Notes: generated by a model from the letters alone, not told the origin. Shown: positions 19,701 to 29,456, counted from the stretch's first letter. The stretch: DNA of 64,000 nucleotides from Sphingobacterium sp. UGAL515B_05 (GCF_033097525.1 NZ_CP109907.1:3658001-3722000), one strand, 5' to 3'. Made by a program: numbers and translations.

Positions 19701-20138
19701 AAGCGCGATATGATGATCCGGGGAGAATTGATCGAACCATTTCATCAGAATTATTCCTATACCATTTATCAGCATCAACTCGATTACTGGACGCCGACCA
19801 ATATTGATGGACGCTGGCCCCGACTGACTGCAAATGGATCGACAGCATCGACCAATAATTTTGGGAAAGATTCTGATCTCTATCTTTTCAACGGGAAATA
19901 CGCTCGATTGAAAAATATACAGGTAGGTTATTCGTTACCCAAAGACCTAGTGTCGAAATTGGGATTGCAGCGTGTTCGCTTTTTCATCAATGCCCAAAAC
20001 CTGCTGACTTTGAGCAAAAACTCCTGGATAGATCCCGAATCCTCCGAATTTGATTCTAACATGGGTGGTTCGGCCAATAGTGCCCGCAATTATCCGACGT
20101 TGAAATACTATGGCGGTGGATTAAATATTCAATTCTAA
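16701..20138 (+). CDS. SusC/RagA family TonB-linked outer-membrane transporter with STN domain (mannan locus)
   Basis: A 1145-aa protein. After a signal region ending near TTFAQ (about residue 44) comes an STN domain (about 45-118, with LKSQTGYNFLYTERQ), a carboxypeptidase-regulatory-like domain (about 136-213, KGRVTNERGEPLANVSVRVKG), then the plug (EVIVIGYGTTTRQRVVGAV at about 224-242) and a 22-strand barrel ending in an aromatic residue (NIQF). It imports oligosaccharides across the outer membrane with TonB energy, and the STN domain signals to FecR. The first start (MYQNY) gives a long pre-signal segment; the Met before RLTTIIIL is an alternative. The SusD gene follows after 11 nt. Confidence 0.95.
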   Translation: MYQNYIRKKEIAYLLFRKLWLIMRLTTIIILVTFMQVSATTFAQKVTLEYSNMSLKKIFRELKSQTGYNFLYTERQMVNAKPVDIKVRDRQLSDVLDQIFKDQPLSYQLDNKTVVIYDKPKASIKSVPMEFTMIPNQVPVKGRVTNERGEPLANVSVRVKGNESIGTTTNSDGMFTLTNLSPKATLVFSSVGYDALSGELSSLRTDGSGQLNVIMKNSNSQLEEVIVIGYGTTTRQRVVGAVDQISAKTFENRPVGNVTQALQGASPSLTIQQKSMDPNDNSMNINIRGISTINSNAPLVVIDGIITEGGTLNKINPDDIETVSVLKDAGSTAIYGSRSANGVILVTTKRGRQNQRPAVTVGTQWGVQEPKILFSPVAGYENATLRNLALTNSGMDPQFSPEAIADLYAHQDIERWNLPEIMKNSFQQKYNISVAGGGDKSSYLFSGGFYNQPSNFVGQDFGIKRYNLRSNLSTEIGRFKLTSILAYTRNNNMSNTAGSAIINASRLPPYYYYRMQADNGKYLVNNALTDQNPLAELNEGGYIKNDNDYFNINLNLEAKLFEGLKLRGIFGADIYADHRFIRRIQVPLYSSPDATQAQVYVNSDRNTEDFNEKASLLNFQLLLDYDRNFGSHHVSGLFGASNESYTRRQNELKMKFTDPVLGTPTTGTVIDPVSARVTPNGTLQNSINSIFGRAGYDFASKYFAEFSFRYDGSSKFSKANRWGFFPSGSLGWRASDEVFMNWYKQHVGSLKIRSTYGVLGNQAVDDYAYYFTYESYQNSYGFNNKPVSAAGFNYASLDLRWEKTYNFNVGLDATFFHDKLTASFDYFKKRTVDILMSPQIPSTFGTSLKNQNLGEMNNEGWEINLSYRATTGDFHHTINANMGDSHNKIIAMPGDDRISTVDNITKLTRVGLPYNSYYGYKMAGFFQNITDIETSALPSGITAADLRPGDVKYVDRNNDGIIDARDRFVLGNGFPRFTFGLTYNLNYKDFDFSMFWQGVGKRDMMIRGELIEPFHQNYSYTIYQHQLDYWTPTNIDGRWPRLTANGSTASTNNFGKDSDLYLFNGKYARLKNIQVGYSLPKDLVSKLGLQRVRFFINAQNLLTLSKNSWIDPESSEFDSNMGGSANSARNYPTLKYYGGGLNIQF

Positions 20139-20149
20139 CCTTTTATGTA

Positions 20150-21775
20150 ATGAAACTATATAAGATACTTATAGGAGGCTTGAGTTTAATGGCAATTCTC
20201 CAATTAACATCCTGTAATAAGTTGGATACGCTGCCAACAGACCGTTTTACCGATGAAAATTTTTGGGACTATCCAGAAAACGCCGAAAAAATGGTCAATA
20301 TGGCCTATAATCAGCTGTATTCAGCAGATCGTATGTGGAATGATGAAGCCCTGAGTGATAATATTTTTGAGGGGCGCTCAAACACAGACCAGCGCGCAAT
20401 CCGTAATGGAACCGCCGATCCAACACTGGGCCGTTTTGGGGCAGAGTGGTCCGATCTCTATGGCGGTATTAAGACCTGCCATGTCTATCTGGAGAATGTA
20501 GAGCGTGTACCCGGAATGGACGCGGCACTCAAAAAACGCCGTATCGCCGAGGTACGCTTTATCCGTGCATTTCTCTATTTTAGACTTGTTAATTTCTATG
20601 GCGCTGTGCCTTTCTTCACGAAAGATATCTCACTGGAAGAGTCTAAAACTCTTCCTCGGACAGAAAAAGCGACTATTATGGCCTTTATTCATCAAGAGTT
20701 GGATCAATGTATGGCCGATCTACCGAACAGAGATGCTTTACCGGTAGACGACCGTGGCCGGATTACCAAGGGGGCCGCTTCAGCCTTTCAAGCCCGGGCA
20801 TACCTCTATGAAAGCAACTGGAATAAAGTATTGGAGTACTGTGAAAATCTGATGAAAAAACAAACGGAATTTGGTACTTACGCTTTATTCCGCAGTTATC
20901 CGGAGTTGTTTACTGCAGCCAATGAATATAATTCAGAGGTTATTCTGGATTATGCCTATGTACCTTTATTAAAAACGTGGAATAAGTTATATGATGCAGC
21001 ACCGATCTCTGCACAAGCACGTTTAAACGGTTATGCACCATTACAAAGTCTGGTCGATAACTATTTGACACTGGGCGGAAATACCATTGCTACGGATCCG
21101 CAATATAACGACAATAATCCCTATGTCAACCGCGATCCACGTATGGCCGCAACCATCGTTTTTCATGGTGGACAATGGACTGATTTTGACGGTACAACAC
21201 GCAAGATCTTTATCAAACCCGGCTCTGGTACAACAGATAAGGAACGCCTCGACGAATATCAGGGCGCAAGTGCCAACGCTTCCGCCACAGGGTATTACGT
21301 AAAGAAATACTACGATGTAACAGCAACGGTAAAATACGATGCCGGATTGAACATCATCATGTTTCGGTACGCCGATATCTTATTGATGTATGCAGAAGCA
21401 AAAGAAGCACTGGGACAACTCAATGCAGCAGTATGGGATATGACGATCAGACCTATTCGTCAGCGGGCTGGTTTTGAAGCATCAAAAGCATTGGACTTTC
21501 CGACTACCGGGGATCTGAAAACAATTGTCCGAAATGAGCGGCGAAGTGAGCTCGCTCTTGAGGGATTGCGTTACTATGATATCATGCGCTGGAAAGCTGG
21601 TAAAACCTATTTGGACGGCCAGGTATTGGGTGCTAAATATGGTGGTAACAATAGTAATATCAAACTGGATATCCGCCGATTTGATGAAAGTAGAGATTAT
21701 CTCTGGTCGATACCACGAACCCAGATCGATCTAAATAAAAATTTATTGCCTAACAATCAGGGCTACTCAAACTAA
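20150..21775 (+). CDS. RagB/SusD family surface glycan-binding lipoprotein (mannan locus)
   Basis: A 541-aa protein with a lipoprotein signal (LMAILQLTSC, Cys near 23) and the SusD architecture: N-terminal TPR-like helices (IAEVRFIRAFLYFRLVNFYG at about 125-145) and the C-terminal motif with RNERRSELALEGLRYYDIMRW (about 462-482). SusD proteins form the lid over SusC and bind the glycan at the cell surface. It is directly after its SusC partner, and the pair is followed by a SusE-like protein and two GH76 enzymes, so alpha-mannan is the likely substrate. Confidence 0.95.
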   Translation: MKLYKILIGGLSLMAILQLTSCNKLDTLPTDRFTDENFWDYPENAEKMVNMAYNQLYSADRMWNDEALSDNIFEGRSNTDQRAIRNGTADPTLGRFGAEWSDLYGGIKTCHVYLENVERVPGMDAALKKRRIAEVRFIRAFLYFRLVNFYGAVPFFTKDISLEESKTLPRTEKATIMAFIHQELDQCMADLPNRDALPVDDRGRITKGAASAFQARAYLYESNWNKVLEYCENLMKKQTEFGTYALFRSYPELFTAANEYNSEVILDYAYVPLLKTWNKLYDAAPISAQARLNGYAPLQSLVDNYLTLGGNTIATDPQYNDNNPYVNRDPRMAATIVFHGGQWTDFDGTTRKIFIKPGSGTTDKERLDEYQGASANASATGYYVKKYYDVTATVKYDAGLNIIMFRYADILLMYAEAKEALGQLNAAVWDMTIRPIRQRAGFEASKALDFPTTGDLKTIVRNERRSELALEGLRYYDIMRWKAGKTYLDGQVLGAKYGGNNSNIKLDIRRFDESRDYLWSIPRTQIDLNKNLLPNNQGYSN

Positions 21776-21849
21776 ATTTAATTAAAAAACTAGCGCAAAC
21801 GGCGCATTAAAAAAATGTACGTTTCGAACCATAAATTAATGATATAGAC

Positions 21850-22992
21850 ATGAAATGGTATTTTAAAGTTATAGCAATGGTCGCATTGGCTGCGAGCATC
21901 GTTTCCTGTAAAAAAGACGATATGAAATACGCCGACGCAGAGGTGTCGGCTGTTGAGAACCTATATGCCCCTGCAGATGGAAAAGCTGTCAAATTATTAA
22001 GCTCCAGTTCCGCCGCGCTCTATTTTGAATGGGAGTCGGCATTGGTGGCCGACGGTGGGGCAGCGCAATATGAAGTTGTTTTTGATAAGCTCGATGGCGA
22101 TTTCAGCAAACCTCTTTATACAGTCACGTCGGATAATAATGGAAACTCAAACGGCGCCAATATTAGTCACAAAATATTGAATCAGGTAGCAACGAAAGCT
22201 GGGATTAACCCTGGTGAGAGCGGCGATGTGATCTGGTCCGTATATGCTATCCGTGGAATGAAACGGGTATTGAGCAAAGCAAAGAAAGTGTTGAATATCA
22301 AAACACTGGAAGGCTTTGCGGAGATCCCCGATGAATTATTTATCACTGGAGAGGCGACTGAGGGTGGAACGGATGTTGCCGCATCTTTACCTTTTAAATT
22401 GGTAGGTAATGGTGAATATGAGATCTTTACAAAATTGGAAGCCGGAAAAAAATACACCTTTACGGATCGCAAGTCTGCTGAGGGGCGTGTTTTCTATTCG
22501 GAAGATCAAACCAAAATAAAAGAAGGTGAAACCGGAAGTAACAGCATTGCCAAGACGGCAGTATATCGTATTCGAATTGATTTCAATGTGGCAGCAGTTA
22601 CTTACACAGAGATCAAAAACATGGGCGTTTATTTTTCTCCGTCCGGAGCTGTGGTGTTGGATCTACCTTATCAAGGTAAGGGAATTTGGTCTGCAACTGG
22701 TATCATCAATTTTAAACAGGAAAGTTGGGGCCGTGACCAACGGTATAAGTTCCAGATGGAAACCGTCAAGGCCGGAAAGGCTGAGACCTTACAGCTGGGA
22801 ACTCAAAACGGGACGGACAGTCCTCCCAATAGTTCATCAGCTCCTTCTTATTATTTCGTCCGAATATTGCCCAATCTTTCACAGTGGGACGATAAATGGA
22901 AATTTGCGGATGCAGTAGACGGCCATCCAACAAAAATATCGATGATTTTACAAGGCGACAAAGACTATACGCATACTGTCGTACCAAATTAA
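21850..22992 (+). CDS. SusE-like surface glycan-binding lipoprotein (mannan locus)
   Basis: A 380-aa protein with lipoprotein signal (AASIVSC, Cys near residue 20). Residues about 35-165 form a SusE-type Ig-like domain (LYFEWESALVADGGAAQYEV), and the rest is beta-rich with ELFITGEATEGGTDV, as in SusE/SusF proteins that bind starch-type glycans with tandem modules. It sits between SusD and the GH76 gene and ends 13 nt before the latter, so it belongs to the same transcript. The ligand is inferred from the GH76 neighbours. Confidence 0.85.
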   Translation: MKWYFKVIAMVALAASIVSCKKDDMKYADAEVSAVENLYAPADGKAVKLLSSSSAALYFEWESALVADGGAAQYEVVFDKLDGDFSKPLYTVTSDNNGNSNGANISHKILNQVATKAGINPGESGDVIWSVYAIRGMKRVLSKAKKVLNIKTLEGFAEIPDELFITGEATEGGTDVAASLPFKLVGNGEYEIFTKLEAGKKYTFTDRKSAEGRVFYSEDQTKIKEGETGSNSIAKTAVYRIRIDFNVAAVTYTEIKNMGVYFSPSGAVVLDLPYQGKGIWSATGIINFKQESWGRDQRYKFQMETVKAGKAETLQLGTQNGTDSPPNSSSAPSYYFVRILPNLSQWDDKWKFADAVDGHPTKISMILQGDKDYTHTVVPN

Positions 22993-23005
22993 AGGAGGAG
23001 ACCCC

Positions 23006-24130
23006 ATGAATAAAATGATTATACTGTCATCCCTATTGTTTCTACTCTTAGGATGCACCAAGATTGAGGACAGCTACCCCTATGACGACACTGTACAGCA
23101 AAGCTGGACAACTATTGCAACGCAGGTTTCCGATAAGATGATTGCCGGATTCTGGAATGAGTCCGGGTATTTTAACAATGCGATCAATCAATCCGATCTG
23201 GGATTTCAATATTGGCCCAATGCACATGCGATGGATGTTGTTATCGATGCCTATCTACGAACGAAGGACAGCAGATATAGTGCCTATTTCAGCAAATGGT
23301 TTGAAGGTGTGAAGATCAAAAATGGCAATACTTATTATAACGTATTCTATGATGACATGGAATGGAATGCACTGACCATATTGCGCTTATATGAAATCAC
23401 CAAGGATCAAAAATACCTCGACACGGTATTGCTTTTATGGACAGATATTGCTGGCGCATGGGATGAGCAATATGCAGGCGGTGGATTGGCTTGGAAGAAA
23501 GATATGCGCTATAGCAAAAATGCTTGCTCGAATGGGCCAGCTAGTATTCTGGCAGCTAGACTATATCGTTTGACAAAAGATGAAAACTATCTGACCTGGG
23601 CCAAGAAGATCTACGAATGGCAAAAAGCAACACTGTACAATCCGTCAACGGGCGCTGTTTATGACAATATTAATGGTCAGACAGGTAATGTGGATATGAC
23701 AACACTGACTTATAATCAGGGGACGTTCCTTGGTACCGCAGTGGAGCTTTTTAAGATTACTAAAGATCAGCTTTATCTGGTTGATGCGCAAAAAATTAGT
23801 TATTACACAATCACACGTTGTATCGATGGCGGGAATAATATTTTGCGCGACGAGGGAAGCGGCGACGGCGCATTGTTTAAAGGGATATTTATACGATATT
23901 TTGTAGACTATTTAAATCAGGAAGGAATTGATGTAGCCTACCGCAGTAAGTTTGAGAAATTTTTGGTCAATAATGGTAAAATTGCCTGGACCAAGGGAAC
24001 AAGTCTACCGACGCTGTTCTTTGGTCCGTCCTGGGCCCAACCACCTATTGGCAACAGTGAAATCACTGCCTATGCAAGTGCTGCGATGCTTTTTGAAGGA
24101 TTAGCAAGCTATGAAAATAAATTAAAATAA
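23006..24130 (+). CDS. GH76 alpha-1,6-mannanase, surface lipoprotein
   Basis: A 374-aa protein preceded by a strong ribosome site (AAAGGAGGAG). The signal ends in LLLGC (Cys near 17), so it is a lipoprotein. The (alpha/alpha)6 barrel shows GH76 marks: the paired catalytic aspartates in FYDDMEW (Asp116-Asp117), the GGGLAWKKD loop followed by KNACSNGPA, and an LTYNQG motif. GH76 enzymes cut alpha-1,6-mannan backbones such as those of fungal cell-wall mannan. Surface location fits a first-cut role before import by the SusC/SusD pair. Confidence 0.9.
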   Translation: MNKMIILSSLLFLLLGCTKIEDSYPYDDTVQQSWTTIATQVSDKMIAGFWNESGYFNNAINQSDLGFQYWPNAHAMDVVIDAYLRTKDSRYSAYFSKWFEGVKIKNGNTYYNVFYDDMEWNALTILRLYEITKDQKYLDTVLLLWTDIAGAWDEQYAGGGLAWKKDMRYSKNACSNGPASILAARLYRLTKDENYLTWAKKIYEWQKATLYNPSTGAVYDNINGQTGNVDMTTLTYNQGTFLGTAVELFKITKDQLYLVDAQKISYYTITRCIDGGNNILRDEGSGDGALFKGIFIRYFVDYLNQEGIDVAYRSKFEKFLVNNGKIAWTKGTSLPTLFFGPSWAQPPIGNSEITAYASAAMLFEGLASYENKLK

Positions 24131-24143
24131 TGGAATGAACACA

Positions 24144-24182
24144 AAGAAGCCTTCGTGACCCAAAAGGTTTCGACGGCTTCTT
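24144..24182 (+). terminator. Hairpin between the two GH76 genes
   Basis: AAGAAGCC (24144-24151) pairs with GGCTTCTT (24175-24182), with more pairing inside (GACC/GGTT). It ends 10 nt before the second GH76 start. Without a strong T tract it probably gives partial termination or 3' protection, lowering the last gene's expression. Confidence 0.6.
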
Positions 24183-24191
24183 AAAATACAT

Positions 24192-25382
24192 ATGCTGATG
24201 AGACAAATCACTAAGATAACGACGACTATGCTGCTGTCGGGTTTATGCTATTTAACAGGCTATGGGCAATTCAATAAAGGACAGTCTGCCGAACGTGCCC
24301 AAAGAACGTTAGCTATTATTTACGCTAAGTATGGAAATACCAAAAATCAACTGTTGACTGAGAAATATCCCTTCGACGAAACCTTTAAAGCGGACTATCT
24401 GGATAATCCCGAACAGGCAGCCGGGCAAAAGAAATATGCTTACCTATGGCCCTTCTCGGGGAGCTTTTCCGCTGTAAACACATTGATGGAACTCCCAAAG
24501 AACAAAGCGCTTTACCAAAAGATCTTAGACCAACGCGTGCTGCCGGGATTAATGGAATATAGGGATCATTCCAGAGAGCCCGTTGGTTATGCGTCCTATA
24601 TCAATTCTGCTCCGGCATCAGACCGGTTTTATGATGATAACGTCTGGTTGGGTATTGACTTTACCGATAGTTACCTGCAGACAAAAAAGGTCGATTATCT
24701 TAAGCATGCGAAAGAGATCTGGGCTTTTGTAAAAAGCGGCGCGGATGACAAGCTCGGTGGTGGAATCTATTGGTGTGAACAGAAAAAGGAATCTAAAAAT
24801 ACCTGTTCCAATGCTCCTGCGGCAGTATTTGCACTAAAGCTCTTTGAAGCTACTAAAGAGGGGGGCTATCTGAATGAAGCACGACAACTCTATGACTGGA
24901 CAAAGGCAGGTCTGCAAGACCCAACGGATAAACTCTATTGGGATAATATTCAGCTCAATGGAAATATTGGTAAGGCCAAGTATTCCTATAATTCCGGACA
25001 GATGTTGCAAGCAGCAGCGTTGCTTTACAAGCTTACCAAGGAAAAAAAATATCTGATCGATGCCCAAGAGCTAGCAAAAGCTTGTTTAGCGTATTTTTTT
25101 CAGACCACGGACCAAGATACTTTTCCAATGTTAAAGAATAGTAATTTATGGTTCCATGCTGTAATGATGAGGGGATACATCAGTTTATTGGAACAGGACG
25201 GAAATAGAACCTATATTGATATTTTTGCGAAAAACCTAGACCGCGCATGGTATAAGATGAGGGATCAGGACGGACTGTTTGATGTCGACTGGACTTTGGA
25301 GAAAAAGCAAAAATCCAAGTGGCTGTTAGATCAATGCGCTTTTGTGGAGATGTATGCACGTTTGGCAAAACTAGGATATTAA
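24192..25382 (+). CDS. GH76 family alpha-mannanase, secreted
   Basis: A 396-aa protein with a cleavable signal peptide (LLSGLCYLTGYGQ, cut near residue 26), so probably periplasmic or secreted rather than lipid-anchored. GH76 features: paired aspartates in FYDDNVW (Asp148-Asp149), GGGIYWCEQKKESKNTCSNAPA, and YSYNSGQ. It is clearly a divergent paralogue of the preceding enzyme. A surface plus a periplasmic mannanase of the same family, as here, would let the cell shorten imported mannan chains. Exact linkage preference is not visible. Confidence 0.85.
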   Translation: MLMRQITKITTTMLLSGLCYLTGYGQFNKGQSAERAQRTLAIIYAKYGNTKNQLLTEKYPFDETFKADYLDNPEQAAGQKKYAYLWPFSGSFSAVNTLMELPKNKALYQKILDQRVLPGLMEYRDHSREPVGYASYINSAPASDRFYDDNVWLGIDFTDSYLQTKKVDYLKHAKEIWAFVKSGADDKLGGGIYWCEQKKESKNTCSNAPAAVFALKLFEATKEGGYLNEARQLYDWTKAGLQDPTDKLYWDNIQLNGNIGKAKYSYNSGQMLQAAALLYKLTKEKKYLIDAQELAKACLAYFFQTTDQDTFPMLKNSNLWFHAVMMRGYISLLEQDGNRTYIDIFAKNLDRAWYKMRDQDGLFDVDWTLEKKQKSKWLLDQCAFVEMYARLAKLGY

Positions 25383-25553
25383 TTCATGTATGAATTTGCT
25401 GACGACGATAGGGAGGCGCGACCAAGTTCGATTGCTTCCATCGCGCGGTTATTCAACTCCTGTTACAGGATGCTATTTCCGCTTGGGGCGATTGATTGAA
25501 TAAGTGGTATTCCATTTGAAATAATTAAGTTTGTGGTATAGCGCTTATAAAAA

Positions 25554-28500
25554 ATGCAATCTCTTTATTTCTATTGGTTACTTGTCTGTTCCTTCGTGGG
25601 TACGGCTGTTTTCGGGCAATCGCTGGATTATCCCTCTTTTCGCAATATTTCCTTGGGAACGAATGCAAATACAGTCCACTCTTTTGCACAGGATAGCTTG
25701 GGGATGCTTTGGCTCGGAAGTAACAATGGGTTATTTAATTATGATGGCTATGCACTACAGCCGCTCACGGGGACCAAATCTCCTTTTCAGACGTTCGTTT
25801 ACTGTATTGCGCTGATCGATAATAAACATTTCGCATTGGGGACAGGGCAGGGAGTGCTGCTCTATAACTATCAGTACGACCGATTTGAATCTTTTCCGAC
25901 AGGGGGACCTGGAGATGTCAGGTCTTTGCTCCTTGTTGGCGACACCTTGTGGATAGGTTCAATAAGTGGTTTGTATTGCTATAATACCAAGACACGTAAA
26001 CTTATCGATTATCAGAATTCTTTTCCAAAGAACAAATCGAAAACGGCCGTGTATGCACTGGAAAAGGTGGGCGATAGAATCTTAATCGGTACGTATAATG
26101 GACTTTTTGAATTAAATCCATCAAAAAAAGATATTGTTCCTCTACCGCTCCCAGATTATAGGCCGGGGAGTAATCAATTTGTGAATTCTATATTTTCTAT
26201 TCCGGAATCTGCAAGTACCTATGTGGGAACTGAATATGGCTTGTATCGCTATAATACGAAGAACCATACACTTCAGAAAACTCCGGTATTACAAAATCAT
26301 CCCATCAAAGCGATGGCTTCCAAAGATTCCAACACCTTGCTTGTCGGTACGGATGATGGTCTTTTTACGTATCAGCTGGATCAGCAGTTGGTCAAACGGA
26401 TCAAACATGATTCCCGGAATAGAAACTCGCTGGCCAATAACATCGTGTGGAGTATCTTTAAGGATCGGTCGGAAAATATCTGGCTGGGTACAGACCTGGG
26501 ATTTTCCTTATGGTCCAACCGTAAGGTGGAAAAAATACTGCCGATCTATCAATTGACTGCGAGCAGCGACGGCAACCGTTTTTATAAAATTAACAGGGAT
26601 CGCAATGGCTGGTATTGGCTGGGCGGCGATAATGGTTTGATCCGTGTACGTGGGCTGGACGACAAAAATACGGAAAGCAGCTGGTACCGTATGGATGCCA
26701 AGACCTATCGTCTGGCACACAACCGTATCCGGGATATATTTGAGGATCATGCGGGATTGGTGTGGATAGCCTCAGACGGCGGCGTCAATGTGTTTGATGC
26801 GCATACGAAACAGTTTAAAACCTTTACAATTGTCGATGCCAGTGGAAGACGAAATGCGAAATGGTCGTACGACATCTTACAAGATGGACAGGATAATCTC
26901 TGGGTGGCCTCCTATATGGGGGGAATATTTGTCGTCAGCCGAAGCCGTTTATTGGAGGCGACGGGCCCGGTCATAGCAAGCCGTAATTTCAGTAAAGCTG
27001 ACGGTCTTCTGGAAGATTTTTCCAATCAGATCGTTGACAATGGTAGGGGGAAGATCTTGGCGCTGTTCTATAATAAGGGGATCAGTAGCATTGATGTGGC
27101 CACAGGGAAAATAACGGAACTTAAAGACAGCGCTGGGCATGCATTGGATCAGGCGACCTTTATGCTGAAGGATGGGCAGCATACGGTGTGGGTAGGGGAA
27201 CATGGCGAATTGAGGCGTATTGCTCCAGACGGGAAAAATACATTGGTTCGTTTTGATCCTGTTGGTAAAGGAGAAGTAACTGCCATGGCCGAGGTCAAAG
27301 AAAGCATCTGGCTGGCAACAAGTACTGGGGTATGGCAGGTTAATAAGCAGAGTTTAAAAACTGAATTGTTAAGATACGGACAAAGGATATCCTCAATGTA
27401 CTACGATGCCGAGCGGGAACAAGTGGTGCTGGGAGGAATTGATGAGGTGGTCCTGTTGCCCGCGCAAAATGAGCTAGCGGATCTGGATGGTTCCAAAAAG
27501 ATTGTGCTCACCGCAATGTATGTCAATAATGAACGTTTCGGTAATTACGACTATGGCTTACGGTATAAAAACGAGATCACTTTGGCGCATGATCAGAATA
27601 ACCTCCGGCTTGAATTTTCCGATTTGGATTATGGAAATCATTTGGGCTATCGCCTAGCTTATGCTTTTAAAGGGAAAAATGAAACCTGGATTCCGATGGA
27701 ACGGGGTGATAACAAAGTGCTCCTGTCCAACTTAAGTTCGGGTAACTACAACCTTCAGTTGGCTAAAGTGGATGTCGCCGGTCATGTTGTGTCGGAGATT
27801 TATACCTACCATATTCAGATCCGTTATCCATGGTATGCAAGCTATTGGGCTAAAGCTGCTTACGTCCTCATTGTTATTTTCCTGCTATTTTGGGTCGTCA
27901 ATTTTTTCAGGGTTCGCAGTACACTAAAATGGGAAAGACGCGAACGGAGAAAGGTACTTGAGCTCACAAAGATGAAAATGGACTTCCTGACAGCTGTGTC
28001 GCATGAGCTGAAAACCCCGTTAAGCCTAATTCTGGCTCCTGTCAGCCAAATGATGCGGCAGACAAAGAACAGTGACAAAAAGAAGCAGCTGGATGGTGTT
28101 CATCGAAATGCCTTAAAAATCAGTCATCTCATCCAGGAATTGATGACTTTTGATCAGGTCGAGCAGCAACAGACGCCCTTGCAGGGCCTGCTTACCTCTC
28201 AGATGGATCTGGTCGCCTATAGCAGACAAATTATAGCTGACTGGCAGCAGGTGCCTGAGTACAGTACCGTCCATATTGACTTTGTTACCGATGTAGAGAG
28301 CTTTTTTATACAGACCGATGTAGCCAAACTGGGATCGATTCTCAACAATCTCATCGCTAATGCCTGTAAGTATAATCGTCCGGAGGGTAGCGTGGAACTG
28401 CAGCTGAAAGTAATTGGTCCGGATGTCAAGCTTATCGTTCGGGATACAGGAATTGGTATAGCACCCGAAGACCTGCCTTATGTCTTCAGCAAATTCTATC

Positions 28501-29456
28501 GTTCTTCCCTGAAAGAAGTGAGTGCTGTACAGGGGACGGGCGTTGGTCTGTACCTGGTCAAAAGTTATTGTGAGCAGTTGGGCTGGAGCGTTGATATAGC
28601 GAGCGATCAAAAGGGCACAGCGGTAACGCTTAGTTGGAAACATGACCATGTAAACGATAAGGATGAGACCGATAGCATACCGGTAGGGGCTAAACGAAAA
28701 CTACTGATCGTCGAAGATAATGCCGAACTCGCTGATTTTTTACGAAATGCCATGCAGCCACATTACGATTGCCGCATTGTGAGTGATGGTAGCGAGGGCT
28801 TACGCTTGATCGACGGACATACTTTTGTGCCCGACATTATTCTCACTGATGCCATGATGCCCAATATGGGGGGGATTGAAATGGTGAAAAAACTACGACA
28901 AAATATCGTGACGGCAACCATTCCGATCATTTTGCTGACAGCACAAAACGATGAGCTGATCAGACGCGAGTGGGTTGCCGTCGGCATAGATGCTTATATG
29001 GCGAAACCTTTTGATCTGGACTTGCTCCAGATACAGCTATTGCAGCTCTTGGATAGGAAAGATAAGATTGTCGCTCAATTGCGTATCGACGAAATCAGTA
29101 AACCCACAGAAGCAATAGCTGTACATTCACCGGATGAAAAATTTCTGACCAATGTGACACAGCTGATCGAAGAAAATTTAGACGATTCGGAATTTTCGGT
29201 GCAGCGGCTCAGTGAGCTCACGGATGTCGCCGCCAGACAACTCCATCGTAAAATTAAGCAACTAACAGGCTATACACCGGTGGAGTATATACGCAGCATT
29301 CGTATCAAGAAAGCAGCATTGTTATTACAGCAAAAAAAGTTTACCGTTTCCGAGGTGATGTATATGGTCGGATTCTCCAATGCTTCTTATTTCTCAAAAT
29401 GTTTTCAATCGGAATTTGGGATGTCACCAAAGGTATATATGGAGGGTTATTTGTAA
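25554..29456 (+). CDS. Hybrid two-component system sensor/regulator (HTCS), probable galactan regulator
   Basis: A 1300-aa one-protein signalling system. Signal peptide (to about residue 22), periplasmic two-bladed-propeller-type sensor repeats (about 25-680, with repeated WLGSNNGLF-like motifs), a Y_Y_Y domain (about 690-760), one membrane helix (about 768-788), HisKA with His817 in AVSHELKTPL, HATPase (NACKY near 933, DTGIGI near 964, GTGVGLYLVK near 995), a receiver with Asp1099 in ILTDAMMP, and an AraC-type DNA-binding domain (about 1200-1298). All key residues are present. It lies between the mannan and galactan loci; the galactan locus lacks a sigma/FecR pair, so it is the likely target. 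Confidence 0.95.
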   Translation: MQSLYFYWLLVCSFVGTAVFGQSLDYPSFRNISLGTNANTVHSFAQDSLGMLWLGSNNGLFNYDGYALQPLTGTKSPFQTFVYCIALIDNKHFALGTGQGVLLYNYQYDRFESFPTGGPGDVRSLLLVGDTLWIGSISGLYCYNTKTRKLIDYQNSFPKNKSKTAVYALEKVGDRILIGTYNGLFELNPSKKDIVPLPLPDYRPGSNQFVNSIFSIPESASTYVGTEYGLYRYNTKNHTLQKTPVLQNHPIKAMASKDSNTLLVGTDDGLFTYQLDQQLVKRIKHDSRNRNSLANNIVWSIFKDRSENIWLGTDLGFSLWSNRKVEKILPIYQLTASSDGNRFYKINRDRNGWYWLGGDNGLIRVRGLDDKNTESSWYRMDAKTYRLAHNRIRDIFEDHAGLVWIASDGGVNVFDAHTKQFKTFTIVDASGRRNAKWSYDILQDGQDNLWVASYMGGIFVVSRSRLLEATGPVIASRNFSKADGLLEDFSNQIVDNGRGKILALFYNKGISSIDVATGKITELKDSAGHALDQATFMLKDGQHTVWVGEHGELRRIAPDGKNTLVRFDPVGKGEVTAMAEVKESIWLATSTGVWQVNKQSLKTELLRYGQRISSMYYDAEREQVVLGGIDEVVLLPAQNELADLDGSKKIVLTAMYVNNERFGNYDYGLRYKNEITLAHDQNNLRLEFSDLDYGNHLGYRLAYAFKGKNETWIPMERGDNKVLLSNLSSGNYNLQLAKVDVAGHVVSEIYTYHIQIRYPWYASYWAKAAYVLIVIFLLFWVVNFFRVRSTLKWERRERRKVLELTKMKMDFLTAVSHELKTPLSLILAPVSQMMRQTKNSDKKKQLDGVHRNALKISHLIQELMTFDQVEQQQTPLQGLLTSQMDLVAYSRQIIADWQQVPEYSTVHIDFVTDVESFFIQTDVAKLGSILNNLIANACKYNRPEGSVELQLKVIGPDVKLIVRDTGIGIAPEDLPYVFSKFYRSSLKEVSAVQGTGVGLYLVKSYCEQLGWSVDIASDQKGTAVTLSWKHDHVNDKDETDSIPVGAKRKLLIVEDNAELADFLRNAMQPHYDCRIVSDGSEGLRLIDGHTFVPDIILTDAMMPNMGGIEMVKKLRQNIVTATIPIILLTAQNDELIRREWVAVGIDAYMAKPFDLDLLQIQLLQLLDRKDKIVAQLRIDEISKPTEAIAVHSPDEKFLTNVTQLIEENLDDSEFSVQRLSELTDVAARQLHRKIKQLTGYTPVEYIRSIRIKKAALLLQQKKFTVSEVMYMVGFSNASYFSKCFQSEFGMSPKVYMEGYL

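Noticed and set aside
28113..28649. A 178-codon minus-strand frame inside the HTCS kinase region
   Set aside because: Antisense to intact kinase motifs, no recognisable protein pattern.
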